A stretch of 64,000 bases of DNA from CAILHX01 sp964511385 (GTDB taxonomy: Bacteria > Pseudomonadota > Gammaproteobacteria > Burkholderiales > Methylophilaceae): contig CAZEFE010000010.1 in assembly GCA_964511385.1 (NCBI GenBank), positions 24,481-88,480 of the forward strand, in the 5' to 3' direction. The notes beneath the pieces were generated by a model. That model saw only the letters and a program-made list of their open reading frames with translations, did not search any database and had not been told where the DNA came from. How positions within the stretch are numbered: position 1 is the first letter of the stretch; each line of letters opens with the position of its first letter. Shown here piece after piece: positions 25,605-34,878 of this stretch. The translations under genes were made by a program, and so were the position numbers.

Positions 25605-28043
25605 ATGAAAAAAATGAAACTGGTCATGGTGGGCAACGGCATGGCAGGGGTGCGCACGCTGGAGGAACTGCTGAAAATCGCGCCGGACCATTACGACATC
25701 ACCGTATTTGGCGCGGAGCCGCACCCCAACTACAACCGCATCCTGCTCTCCCCGGTGCTGGCGGGGGAGCAGACGGTGGACGACATCATCCTCAACAGCC
25801 GGGAGTGGTATGAGGAGCATGGCATCACCCTGCATACCGGCAAGTGGATCACCAGCATCGACCGGGTCAGGCGCAAGGTCCTTGCCGCGGATGGTAGCGA
25901 GGCGGAATACGACCGGCTGCTGCTGGCCACTGGATCCAACCCGTTCATGCTGCCGATCCCCGGCAACGACCTGCGGGGTGTTATTGGCTTCCGCGACATT
26001 GCCGATGTGGAAGCCATGATAGCGGCATCATCCGCGCATCGCCACGCGGTGGTGATCGGCGGCGGCCTGCTGGGGCTGGAAGCGGCCAACGGCCTGAAAA
26101 TCCGCGGCATGGAAGTGACGGTGATCCACCGCAGCGAATGGCTGATGGAGCGCCAGCTGGACCAGGTGTCCGGCAGGATGCTGCAGCAGTCGCTGGAAGA
26201 AAAAGGCCTCAGGTTCCTGCTGCAGAAAGATACCGAACAACTGGTGGGCGAGCAGGGCAGGGTCAAGGCGGTGCGTTTCAAGGACGGCCAGGAAATCCCC
26301 GCCGACCTGGTGGTGATGGCGGTGGGCATCCGCCCCAACTATGCGCTGGCCGAAGCCGCCGGTATTTACTGCAATCGCGGCATTGTGGTCAACGACACCA
26401 TGCAGACCTATGACCCGCGCATCTATGCGGTGGGCGAGTGCGTGTCGCATCGCGGCGTTTCCTATGGCCTGGTGGCGCCATTATTCGAGCAGGCCAAGGT
26501 CTGCGCCACCCACCTGGCCAGTTTCGGCATCGGTCGCTACACCGGCTCGGTGACCTCCACCAAGCTCAAGGTCACTGGCATTGACCTGTTTTCCATGGGC
26601 AACTTCATGGGCGGTGACAATACCGACGAGATTGTGCTGCACGACAAGGTGAGCGGGGTATACAAGAAGCTGGTACTGGAAGGCGACCGCCTGGTCGGCG
26701 CGTGCCTGTTCGGCGATACGACGGACGGCTCGTGGTACTTCCAGATGCTGAAGGACGGCAAGGACGTGCATGAAATCCGCGATACCCTGATGTTCGGCCA
26801 GAACCATCTGGGCGACGCCGGCCATAAGGGGCAGACTTCCGCCGCCGGCATGCCGGATACGGCCGAGGTGTGCGGCTGCAACGGCGTGTGCAAGGGTACT
26901 ATCGTCAAGAGCATCAAGGAAAAAGGCCTGTTCACCCTGGATGACGTGCGCAAACACACCAAGGCATCGGCTTCCTGCGGTTCATGTACCGGCCTGGTGG
27001 AGCAGATACTGGCGTCCTGCATCGGCGGCGCCTACCAGCCGGCGGATACCCGCGACAAACCGATGTGCGGCTGCACCGACCACAGCCACGGCGTGGTGCG
27101 TCAGGCGATTCGCGACAAGAAATACCTGGATATCCCCAGCGTGATGCGTGAAATGCAGTGGCGCACGCCTACCGGCTGCGCTTCCTGCCGCCCGGCACTG
27201 AATTACTACCTGATCTCGACCTGGCCGCACGAAGCACTGGATGACCCGCAGAGCCGCTTCATCAACGAGCGCGCCCACGCCAATATCCAGAAAGACGGCA
27301 CTTATTCGGTGGTGCCGCGCATGTGGGGCGGGCTGACCACGCCCAATGAGTTGCGCGCAATTGCCGACGTTACGGAAAAATACCAGATCCCAACCGTCAA
27401 GGTGACCGGCGGCCAGCGCATAGACCTGCTGGGGGCGAAAAAAGAAGACCTGCCCGCGATCTGGAACGACCTGTCCAAGGCGGGCATGGTGTCCGGCCAC
27501 GCCTATGGCAAAAGCCTGCGCACCGTGAAAACCTGTGTCGGCGCGGAACACTGCCGTTTTGGCACGCAGCTGGCGATGGATATGGGCGTCAAGCTGGAAA
27601 AAATGCTGTTCGGCATGTGGTCGCCGCACAAGGTGAAGCTGGCGGTATCCGGCTGTCCACGCAACTGCGCCGAGGCCGGCATCAAGGACATCGGCGTGAT
27701 CGGCCTGGAATCCGGCTACGAGCTTTATGTGGCGGGCAACGGCGGGATCAAGACCGAAGTCGCCCAGTTCCTGTGCAAGGTGGCGAGTGACGAAGAGGTC
27801 ATGGAGTATTCCGGCGCTTTCCTGCAGCTTTACCGCGAGGAAGCCTACTACCTGGAGCGCACCGTGCATTACGTCAACCGCGTGGGCCTGGACACCATCA
27901 AATCCAGGGTGGTGGAAGACGCGGCCAACCGCAAGGAACTGTATGAGCGCCTGCTGTACGCCTTGCAAGGCTATCAGGACCCGTGGGCCGAGCGTGCGCA
28001 GCCAAGCAAGGCGCGGCGCGAATTTGAAATTCTGGCGGTGTAA
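25605..28043 (+). CDS. nirB: NAD(P)H-dependent nitrite reductase, large subunit
   Basis: 812 aa; start at ATG after GAGGTGAG. It reduces nitrite to ammonium with six electrons in the cytoplasm. Parts: FAD-binding (VMVGNGMAGVRTLEELL), NAD-binding (VVIGGGLLGLEAANGLK), two BFD-like [2Fe-2S] regions (CGCNGVC with CGSC near residues 425-470, and CGCTDHSHG with CASC near 490-530), then the siroheme/[4Fe-4S] half (CVGAEHCRFGTQ and CPRNCAEAGIKDIGVIG). Followed after 10 bases by nirD. The combined nirB-nirD-nasA order marks an assimilatory pathway. Confidence 0.96.
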   Translation: MKKMKLVMVGNGMAGVRTLEELLKIAPDHYDITVFGAEPHPNYNRILLSPVLAGEQTVDDIILNSREWYEEHGITLHTGKWITSIDRVRRKVLAADGSEAEYDRLLLATGSNPFMLPIPGNDLRGVIGFRDIADVEAMIAASSAHRHAVVIGGGLLGLEAANGLKIRGMEVTVIHRSEWLMERQLDQVSGRMLQQSLEEKGLRFLLQKDTEQLVGEQGRVKAVRFKDGQEIPADLVVMAVGIRPNYALAEAAGIYCNRGIVVNDTMQTYDPRIYAVGECVSHRGVSYGLVAPLFEQAKVCATHLASFGIGRYTGSVTSTKLKVTGIDLFSMGNFMGGDNTDEIVLHDKVSGVYKKLVLEGDRLVGACLFGDTTDGSWYFQMLKDGKDVHEIRDTLMFGQNHLGDAGHKGQTSAAGMPDTAEVCGCNGVCKGTIVKSIKEKGLFTLDDVRKHTKASASCGSCTGLVEQILASCIGGAYQPADTRDKPMCGCTDHSHGVVRQAIRDKKYLDIPSVMREMQWRTPTGCASCRPALNYYLISTWPHEALDDPQSRFINERAHANIQKDGTYSVVPRMWGGLTTPNELRAIADVTEKYQIPTVKVTGGQRIDLLGAKKEDLPAIWNDLSKAGMVSGHAYGKSLRTVKTCVGAEHCRFGTQLAMDMGVKLEKMLFGMWSPHKVKLAVSGCPRNCAEAGIKDIGVIGLESGYELYVAGNGGIKTEVAQFLCKVASDEEVMEYSGAFLQLYREEAYYLERTVHYVNRVGLDTIKSRVVEDAANRKELYERLLYALQGYQDPWAERAQPSKARREFEILAV

Positions 28044-28053
28044 GGAAATAAAA

Positions 28054-28365
28054 ATGACAGCATGGAAGAAAATTGTTGCAGTTGAAGACATTCCCAGACA
28101 GGGCTCGCGCGTGGTGAAGCGCAGCCAGGGCGGCGACATCGCCGTTTTCCGTACGGCGGACGACCAGGTGTTTGCACTGCACGACGCTTGCCCGCACAAA
28201 GGCGGGCCGTTGTCACAAGGCATTGTGCATGGCGACAAGGTCACCTGCCCGCTACATGGCTGGAATATCGGGCTGAACGATGGCAGGGCGGTGGCGCCGG
28301 ATGTGGGGGAAACCGCCTGTATTGAGGTCAGGATTGAAAACGGCGAGGTATTGCTGAAGGTTTGA
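28054..28365 (+). CDS. nirD: Nitrite reductase small subunit, Rieske type
   Basis: 103 aa, partner of NirB. It keeps all four Rieske ligands: C46 and H48 in DACPHKGG, C65 and H68 in CPLHGWNI, so it should hold a [2Fe-2S] cluster, unlike the E. coli NirD fold, which has lost them. Start ATG is preceded by AAGGA. Its TGA lies 2 bases before the nasA ATG. Confidence 0.93.
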   Translation: MTAWKKIVAVEDIPRQGSRVVKRSQGGDIAVFRTADDQVFALHDACPHKGGPLSQGIVHGDKVTCPLHGWNIGLNDGRAVAPDVGETACIEVRIENGEVLLKV

Positions 28366-28367
28366 CC

Positions 28368-31070
28368 ATGCAAGAAACCAGATCCACCTGTTGTTACTGC
28401 GGCGTCGGCTGCGGCGTCATCATCCAGTCCGAGGGCAATCGCATTGTCGGCGTGAGGGGCGACCCGGAGCATCCCGCCAACTTCGGCCGGTTGTGCACCA
28501 AGGGCTCCACGCTGCATTTGACGGCGCGCGAAGACAGGTTGTCGGCGCGGGCGCTGTATCCGGAACTGCGCACGTCGCGCCTGGCGGAACGCAGCCGCGT
28601 ATCCTGGGATGACGCGCTGGAGCATGCCGCGCAGCGGTTTGCCGACATCATCCGGCAGCACGGGCCGGAGAGCGTGGCGTTTTACATCTCCGGCCAGTTG
28701 CTGACCGAGGATTATTACGTGTTCAACAAGCTGGCCAAGGGGCTGGTTGGCACCAACAACGTCGACACCAATTCGCGCTTGTGCATGTCCAGCGCGGTTT
28801 CCGGCTACAAGGCCACATTGGGCGCCGATGCGCCGCCGGCGTGTTATGAAGACATCGACCACGCGGGCTGCCTGTTCATCGTCGGCTCCAACACCGCATT
28901 TGCGCACCCGATTCTGTTCCGCCGCATCGAGGAAGCCCGCACGCGCAACCCGGCGCTGAAACTGGTGGTGGCGGACCCGCGCCGCACCGACACCGCGCAG
29001 GGCGCCGACCTGTTCCTGCCTATCCAGCCGGGCACCGATGTGGCGCTGTTCAACGGCATGCTGCATGTGCTGCTGTGGGAGGGATTGGTTGATATAAACT
29101 ACATCAACTCACACACTCAAGGTTTTGATAAATTAAGGGAAACTGTGCGCGAATATACGCCAAAAATGGTGGCGGATATTTGTGGCATCCCGGAAGCCGA
29201 CATCATCACCGCCGCCAAATGGTTCGGCGCCGGGCCGACCCTGTCCCTGTATTGCCAAGGCTTGAACCAATCTTCCAGCGGCACCGACAAGAACGCCGCG
29301 CTGATCAATCTGCACCTGGCCACCGGGCAGGTCGGCAAGCCCGGCATGGGGCCGTTTTCACTGACCGGCCAGCCCAACGCCATGGGCGGGCGCGAAGTGG
29401 GCGGCATGGCCAATCTGCTGTCGGCGCACCGCAACCTGGCCGATCCGCAACACCGGGCAGAAGTGGCGCAGTTGTGGGGTGTGGACAGCGTACCGGACCA
29501 GCCCGGCAAAACCGCGGTGGAACTGTTCGATGCCATGGAAAGCGGAGAGATCAAGGCGGTATGGATCGCCTGTACCAATCCGGCGCATTCCATGCCGGAT
29601 GCAGGGCGGGTGCGCGCGGCGCTGGAACGGGCGGAATTCGTGGTGCTGCAGGACGCTTACCGCAACACAGATACCGCGTCCTATGCCGATGTGCTGCTGC
29701 CGGCCTCAACCTGGGGCGAGAAGGAAGGCACGGTCACCAACTCCGAACGCCGTATCACCCATGTCAACGCCGCCGTGGCGGCACCCGGCGAAGCCCGCGC
29801 CGACTGGGAAATAGCGGTGGAGTTCGCGCGCTGCCTGGGGCGGAAACTGGCCAATGGCCGTGATGCCGCGGCGTTGTTTCCCTATGAAAAACCCGAGGAT
29901 GTTTTCAACGAACATCGCGCAACCACGCGCGGGCGCGACCTGGACATCACCGGCTTGTCCTACGCCGTGCTGGACAGCCAGGGGCCGCAGCAATGGCCGT
30001 TTGCCGCCGGCGCCGGCCAGGGCAAGGCACGTTTGTACAGCGACGGTGTATTCCAGCATGAGGATGGCCGGGCGCGTTTTGCCGATGTGCGATACATTCC
30101 GGTGGCGGAAAAAACCGATGCGCGTTATCCGCTGCATTTCAACACCGGGCGGCTGCGCGACCAGTGGCACGGCATGAGCCGTACCGGCACGGTGGCGCAG
30201 TTGTACAACCATGCGGAAGAGCCGCTGCTGTCGATGAATGCCGCCGATATGGCGCGGCGCAACCTGGCCGATGGCGACATCGTCAAAGCCACCAGCCGGC
30301 GCGGCAGCCTGGTGGTGCGGGTGCGGCAGTCGCCGGACATCCTGCCGACGCAGACCTTCCTGCCCATGCACTGGGGTAGCCGGTTCATGAACGGCCTGGG
30401 CAGCAATGCGCTGACCAGCGGGGTGTTCGACCCGGTTTCCAGGCAGCCGGAACTCAAACATGCCGCGATCAAGGTGGAAAAGCTGCACCTGCCGTGGCGG
30501 CTCGTGGTGATGCGGCGCGGCGGTGATGTCCTGGCGCAGTTGCAGGCACTGCAACCCTTGCTCGGCGCGTTTGACTACGCCAGCTGCGGTCTGTATGGGC
30601 GCGATGAGGGCATGCTGGTGCTGCGCGCCGCTTGCGCCGAGGCGGTTGCTCCCGGGTTGATCGAGCAGCTGGATCAGTTGCTGGGCCTGACCGAGGACGC
30701 ACCGTGCCTGAGCTATGTTGATCACAAGCGCGGCATTTCCAAGCGCGTGGTGGTGGAAGGCGGCCGGGTGACCGGGGTCAGGCTGCTGGGCGAAACGCTG
30801 GCGGCAGAATGGCTGAAAGATGTCATGCTGCAGGATGCTTTTCCCAATGAGGTGCGGCAATGGGCGCTGGCGCCGGTCAGCGCGCCGCCCACCGGCAAAC
30901 AGGGCAGGGGGCGCATTGTCTGCAATTGCCTGGATGTCTCGGAAAACGAAATTAATGCCGAGTTGGCGCAATCGCCAGACCTGGCGACGGTGCAATGCCG
31001 CCTCAAATGCGGAACCGAGTGCGGCTCATGTCTGCCTGAACTGAAGCGGCTGGCGCTGGCGGCAGCATGA
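28368..31070 (+). CDS. nasA: Assimilatory nitrate reductase, catalytic subunit
   Basis: 900 aa, bis-MGD molybdoenzyme. The N-terminal [4Fe-4S] ligands are in TCCYCGVGCGV and GRLCTKGS; the molybdopterin core includes CMSSAVSGYKATLGADAPP and FSLTGQPNAMGGREVGGMA; the C-terminal MPT-binding domain contains HWGSRFMNGLG. The last about 60 residues (CNCLDVSENEI ... CGTECGSCLPELKRL) form an extra BFD-like [2Fe-2S] domain, as in proteobacterial NasA. It reduces nitrate to nitrite for NirBD in the cytoplasm. End of the nitrate operon. Confidence 0.95.
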   Translation: MQETRSTCCYCGVGCGVIIQSEGNRIVGVRGDPEHPANFGRLCTKGSTLHLTAREDRLSARALYPELRTSRLAERSRVSWDDALEHAAQRFADIIRQHGPESVAFYISGQLLTEDYYVFNKLAKGLVGTNNVDTNSRLCMSSAVSGYKATLGADAPPACYEDIDHAGCLFIVGSNTAFAHPILFRRIEEARTRNPALKLVVADPRRTDTAQGADLFLPIQPGTDVALFNGMLHVLLWEGLVDINYINSHTQGFDKLRETVREYTPKMVADICGIPEADIITAAKWFGAGPTLSLYCQGLNQSSSGTDKNAALINLHLATGQVGKPGMGPFSLTGQPNAMGGREVGGMANLLSAHRNLADPQHRAEVAQLWGVDSVPDQPGKTAVELFDAMESGEIKAVWIACTNPAHSMPDAGRVRAALERAEFVVLQDAYRNTDTASYADVLLPASTWGEKEGTVTNSERRITHVNAAVAAPGEARADWEIAVEFARCLGRKLANGRDAAALFPYEKPEDVFNEHRATTRGRDLDITGLSYAVLDSQGPQQWPFAAGAGQGKARLYSDGVFQHEDGRARFADVRYIPVAEKTDARYPLHFNTGRLRDQWHGMSRTGTVAQLYNHAEEPLLSMNAADMARRNLADGDIVKATSRRGSLVVRVRQSPDILPTQTFLPMHWGSRFMNGLGSNALTSGVFDPVSRQPELKHAAIKVEKLHLPWRLVVMRRGGDVLAQLQALQPLLGAFDYASCGLYGRDEGMLVLRAACAEAVAPGLIEQLDQLLGLTEDAPCLSYVDHKRGISKRVVVEGGRVTGVRLLGETLAAEWLKDVMLQDAFPNEVRQWALAPVSAPPTGKQGRGRIVCNCLDVSENEINAELAQSPDLATVQCRLKCGTECGSCLPELKRLALAAA

Positions 31071-31104
31071 ACGAGTTGTCTGCGCGCCGGGCGGCTATCT
31101 CGGC

Positions 31105-31110
31105 TATAAT
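31105..31110 (+). promoter_or_regulatory. Candidate -10 box for the GT2 operon
   Basis: A perfect TATAAT stands 27 bases before the GT2 start codon. No convincing -35 hexamer at 16-18 bases was found, so this is a weak call. Confidence 0.3.
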
Positions 31111-31136
31111 GCGGCAAATTTTCCGTCGCTTAATTC

Positions 31137-31856
31137 ATGCAAATCAACAAGCTTTCCGTTGTTGTTCCGGTACGTAACGAACAAGACAACCTTGCTCCGC
31201 TCATTAACGAAATCGGCGCCGCGCTGCAAGGCGTGGTGGATTACGAAATTGTTTATGTGAACGACGGCAGTACCGACAATACCGCCCAGGTGCTGGCCGA
31301 AATCGGCCGCAACTGCCCGCAGTTGCGGGTGGTGCACCACCGCTTCAGTTGCGGCCAGAGCACGGCGGTGCGTACCGGCGTCAAGGCGGCCGGCGGCGAC
31401 TGGATCGCCACGCTGGACGGTGACGGCCAGAACGACCCGGCGGACATCCCCAAACTGATCGCGGCGGTGGCCGACGGCGTGGACCTGGTCGGCGGCAACC
31501 GCCGCCACGCGCGCCGTGACACCTGGATCAAGCGTATTTCCTCGGTGGTGGCCAATGGCGTGCGTTCGCGCATGCTGGGCGACAGCACGCCGGATACCGG
31601 CTGCGGCCTGAAACTGATCCGGCGCGACGTATTCCTCGACCTGCCGTATTTCGACCACATGCACCGCTTCCTGCCGGCGCTGGTGATCCGCCGCGGCGGG
31701 CGCGTGGTGTCGGTGCCGGTCAACCACCGGCCGCGCGAGCGCGGGGTGTCCAACTACGGCACGCTGGATCGGCTGCTGGTCGGCATTGTCGACCTGTTCG
31801 GCGTGATGTGGCTGCAGCGCCGCGCCAAACGGCCTGAAATCGTGGATAAGCCCTGA
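31137..31856 (+). CDS. GT2 family glycosyltransferase (polyprenyl-phosphate sugar transferase-like)
   Basis: 239 aa. GT-A fold with LSVVVPVRNEQDNL, the nucleotide-sugar loop YVNDGSTDNTA, the DGD metal motif in ATLDGDGQNDPADI, and the acceptor region TGCGLKLIRRDVFLDLPYF plus NHRPRERGVSNYG. It resembles dolichyl/undecaprenyl-phosphate mannose synthases and ArnC, but lacks the C-terminal membrane pair. It likely loads a sugar onto a lipid carrier for the ArnT-like enzyme two genes downstream. Its TGA overlaps the next ATG by one base. Confidence 0.85.
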   Translation: MQINKLSVVVPVRNEQDNLAPLINEIGAALQGVVDYEIVYVNDGSTDNTAQVLAEIGRNCPQLRVVHHRFSCGQSTAVRTGVKAAGGDWIATLDGDGQNDPADIPKLIAAVADGVDLVGGNRRHARRDTWIKRISSVVANGVRSRMLGDSTPDTGCGLKLIRRDVFLDLPYFDHMHRFLPALVIRRGGRVVSVPVNHRPRERGVSNYGTLDRLLVGIVDLFGVMWLQRRAKRPEIVDKP

Positions 31857-32209
31857 TGGATATGCAGTTCAGTTTCCTGCTGCACCTGACCGACAAGCTA
31901 CAGGCCTATTTCCACGGCATGAGCTCCGGCGACCTGTTGTGGCTGGGCATCGGGCTGGTGGGGCAGACCCTGTTCATGATGCGTTTCATCGTGCAATGGA
32001 TCCATAGCGAGCGCCACCAGAAAAGCGTGATCCCGGTCAGCTTCTGGTATTTCAGCCTGCTGGGCGGGTTGACCGTACTGGCTTACGGTGTGCACCGCAT
32101 TGATCCGGTCATCATCCTCGGCCAGTTGCCGGGCACCATCGTCTACGTGCGCAACCTGATGCTGATCCACGGCGCCAACCAGACGCAGTCTGAATTGGAA
32201 CAGGACTAG
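31856..32209 (+). CDS. Lab_N-domain small membrane protein
   Basis: 117 aa with about three membrane segments. It carries the lipid-A-biosynthesis N-terminal domain (GQTLFMMRFIVQWIHSER, SVIPVSFWYFSLLGGLTVLAYG, GQLPGTIVYVRNL), which in some bacteria is fused to LpxB. Here it is free-standing between a GT2 and an ArnT-like transferase. The PQ-loop-like pattern suggests a carrier or flippase role for the lipid-linked sugar, which is speculation. Confidence 0.8.
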   Translation: MDMQFSFLLHLTDKLQAYFHGMSSGDLLWLGIGLVGQTLFMMRFIVQWIHSERHQKSVIPVSFWYFSLLGGLTVLAYGVHRIDPVIILGQLPGTIVYVRNLMLIHGANQTQSELEQD

Positions 32210-32211
32210 AA

Positions 32212-33831
32212 GTGGTCAAGGGCCAGCATATCGCCCTGGTTGGCCTGTGGCTGCTGCTGGTCGTGATTGCGCTGGCTGCGCGTTCCTATATCCCCATCGA
32301 TGAAACGCGTTACGTTACCGTGGCCTGGAATATGTGGCTGCGCGGGGATTACCTGGTGCCGTACCTCAACGATATTCCCTACAGCCACAAGCCGCCGCTG
32401 CTGTTCTGGCTGATGAATGCCGGCTGGGCGGTGTTCGGCGTGAATGATTGGTGGCCGCGCCTGGTGCCGTCGCTGTTCGCGCTCGGTAGCCTGTTCCTGA
32501 CTTCCGCTCTCGCGACCAGGCTGTGGCCCAGGTTGCCCCAGGTCGCGCAAATGGCGCCGGTGGTGCTGATCGGCTGTGCGCTGTGGACGTTTTTCACTAC
32601 CGCCACCATGTTCGACATGATGGTGGCGTTTTTCACGCTGCTGGGCGTGCTGGGCATCATCGGCGCATACCAGGACAGGTCGATGAGAGGCTGGCTGCTG
32701 TTGGGCCTGGCGATAGGCGGCGGGCTGCTGGCAAAAGGCCCGACCATCCTGCTGCAATTGCTGCCGCTGGCCGTGCTGGTGTCCTGGTGGGGCAGGGGCA
32801 CAGTACTCAACAAGCGCTACTGGTATGGCGGCATCTTGCTGGCGGTGCTGCTGGGCGCGTTGATCGCGCTGGCCTGGGCCATCCCGGCGGCCATCCGCGG
32901 CGGCGAAGCCTACGGCAACGCCATTTTCTGGGGGCAGACGGCGGAGCGCATGGTCAACTCGTTCGCCCACCGCCGCCCGTTCTGGTGGTACCTGCCATTG
33001 CTGCCCCTGATGCTGTTCCCCTGGCTGTTCTGGGTGAGTTCCTGGCGTGGGCTGGGGCGTTGCCTGGCAAGCCCGGATATGGGGACGCGATTCTGCCTGG
33101 CCTGGCTGGTGCCGGTGTTTCTCGCCTTCAGTTTTGTCAGCGGCAAACAGATGCATTACCTGCTGCCGTTGTTCCCGGCGTTTGCCTTGTTGCTGGCACG
33201 CGGCCTGCAAACGGTGACCACCCCGCAATTTACCGGGTGGGTGGACAAACTGCCCGCGGTGCTGGTCACGATCGCGCTGGGCGCACTCATCATTTACCTG
33301 CCGGTGTATGCGCAGACGCATCCCGTGGCGCCGTGGATCAGCCACATCCCCGTGTGGGATGGCCTGGCGTTGATTGCTGGTACGCTGATCCTGCTGTTGC
33401 CGGTGAAGCATCTGGTGGGAGAGGTGTGGAAAATGGCGTTTTTCAGCGCCGTGGTGGTGGTGATTGCCATCTATTACGTCGTTCTTCACGGTTCCGGCCT
33501 GGCTTACGACATACGCCCTATTGCCGCGCAGCTTAAAACGTTGCAGGACCGCGGCATCCCCATTGCGCACGAAGGCAAGTATCCCGGCCAATACCAGTTT
33601 CTGGGACGGCTGCGGCAAGAGCCGGAAAGTGTCAGCGCCAATGACCTTGAGCAGTGGTTCGCCGCGCACCCCAACGGCAAGGCGGTGGTGTATTTCAACG
33701 CCGACGAACCCATCACAGGGCTGAAATACGACTACATGCAGCTTTATAAAGGTGATCGTGTCGTGATTATCGGCAAGGAGTCATGGCCGCCGGTAGTGAA
33801 TCACCATCGCCTCAACCCGAACAACGGCTAG
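32212..33831 (+). CDS. ArnT-like glycosyltransferase (PMT family)
   Basis: 539 aa, GTG start two bases after the previous stop. About 12 membrane segments. The first periplasmic loop keeps the catalytic-type acidic motif IPIDETRYVTVAWNMWLRGDY and NDIPYSHKPPLLFWLM, typical of ArnT and related GT83 enzymes that move a sugar from undecaprenyl phosphate to lipid A or another acceptor in the periplasm. The donor sugar is unknown: no aminoarabinose genes are nearby. It ends convergent with queG, overlapping it by 20 bases. Confidence 0.85.
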   Translation: MVKGQHIALVGLWLLLVVIALAARSYIPIDETRYVTVAWNMWLRGDYLVPYLNDIPYSHKPPLLFWLMNAGWAVFGVNDWWPRLVPSLFALGSLFLTSALATRLWPRLPQVAQMAPVVLIGCALWTFFTTATMFDMMVAFFTLLGVLGIIGAYQDRSMRGWLLLGLAIGGGLLAKGPTILLQLLPLAVLVSWWGRGTVLNKRYWYGGILLAVLLGALIALAWAIPAAIRGGEAYGNAIFWGQTAERMVNSFAHRRPFWWYLPLLPLMLFPWLFWVSSWRGLGRCLASPDMGTRFCLAWLVPVFLAFSFVSGKQMHYLLPLFPAFALLLARGLQTVTTPQFTGWVDKLPAVLVTIALGALIIYLPVYAQTHPVAPWISHIPVWDGLALIAGTLILLLPVKHLVGEVWKMAFFSAVVVVIAIYYVVLHGSGLAYDIRPIAAQLKTLQDRGIPIAHEGKYPGQYQFLGRLRQEPESVSANDLEQWFAAHPNGKAVVYFNADEPITGLKYDYMQLYKGDRVVIIGKESWPPVVNHHRLNPNNG

Positions 33832-34876
33832 CTAGTGCCCAGGCAACGTGTTCCCTGACCAGCGCTGACGGGTGATCGGCTCGTCGTTGCAAGGCAGCCA
33901 CTGTCGCCTCGGTTTTCGGCGCGTTGCCCAGCGCCACGGCGATATTGCGCAACCAGCGCTCATGGCCGATCCGGTGGATCGCGCTGCCGGCGGTAAAGCG
34001 TTCAAACTCCTCTTCGCTCCAGCCAAACAGTGTTATCAGGCTGGCGCTGTCCAGCCCGTGCCTGGCCTGGAAATCCGGTTCTGCTGACAGCCTGGCAAAG
34101 CGGTTCCACGGGCAATACAGCTGGCAGTCGTCGCAGCCGTAAATGCGGTTGCCCATCAGCGGGCGCAATGCTTCCGGGATGCTGCCTTTCAGTTCGATGG
34201 TCAGGTAGGAAATGCAGCGCCGGGCATCCACCTGGTACGGCGCGGTAATCGCGCCGGTGGGGCAGGCCGTGATGCACGAAGTGCAGGTGCCGCAATGGTT
34301 TTCCAGCCGCTCATCCACCGGCAGCGGCAGGTCGGTATAGATTTCCCCGAGGAAAAACCAGGAGCCGGCTTCGCGCGACAGCAGCAGGGTATGTTTGCCG
34401 CGCCAGCCCAGCCCGGATTTTTCCGCCAAGCGGACTTCTGCCACCGGCGCGCTGTCGGTGAACACGCGGTAGCCGAAATCGCCGATGACTGCGGTGATCT
34501 GGTCGCACAGGCGTTGCAGGCGCGCGCGCATCACCTTGTGGTAGTCGCGCCCCAGCGCGTAGCGGGAGATAAAAGCCGACTGCGGGTCGTGCAGCACCTG
34601 TTCGCTGTCCAGGGCCTTAGGCGGCAGGTAATCCATGCGCGCGGTGATCACCCGTACCGTACCGGGCACAAGTTCGGCAGGACGCATGCGCTTCATGCCG
34701 TGGCGTGACATATAATCCATCTCGCCGTGCTTGCCATCGGCCAGCCAGGCAGCGAACCCGGGCTCGGCATGGCGCAGGTCGGTGTCGCTGATACCGACGG
34801 CCTGGAACCCCAGGGCTTGCCCCCAGGTCTTGATGTCGGCGGCGAGAGAATGCAGGTCGGGCGGATTGGAAAACAT
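33812..34876 (-). CDS. queG: Epoxyqueuosine reductase QueG
   Basis: 354 aa from MFSNPPD; a start six codons earlier would overlap tsaE. It reduces epoxyqueuosine to queuosine in tRNA using cobalamin and two [4Fe-4S] clusters, whose ligands are seen in CGTCTSCITACPTGA and CDDCQLYCPWNRFA. The N-terminal cobalamin-binding part includes GFQAVGISDTDL and the Tyr/Asp region YALGRDYHKVMR. The start codon is separated from the divergent tsaE start by only two bases. Confidence 0.95.
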   Translation of the reverse strand: MFSNPPDLHSLAADIKTWGQALGFQAVGISDTDLRHAEPGFAAWLADGKHGEMDYMSRHGMKRMRPAELVPGTVRVITARMDYLPPKALDSEQVLHDPQSAFISRYALGRDYHKVMRARLQRLCDQITAVIGDFGYRVFTDSAPVAEVRLAEKSGLGWRGKHTLLLSREAGSWFFLGEIYTDLPLPVDERLENHCGTCTSCITACPTGAITAPYQVDARRCISYLTIELKGSIPEALRPLMGNRIYGCDDCQLYCPWNRFARLSAEPDFQARHGLDSASLITLFGWSEEEFERFTAGSAIHRIGHERWLRNIAVALGNAPKTEATVAALQRRADHPSALVREHVAWALASRCSG

Positions 34877-34878
34877 GC

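Noticed and set aside
26982..29066. 694-codon antisense frame across nirB, nirD and nasA
   Set aside because: It spans three well-identified genes on the other strand, has a His/Gln/Arg-rich composition and no domain. The similar long frames at 57642-59270, 51635-53272 and 18200-19558 were rejected for the same reason.
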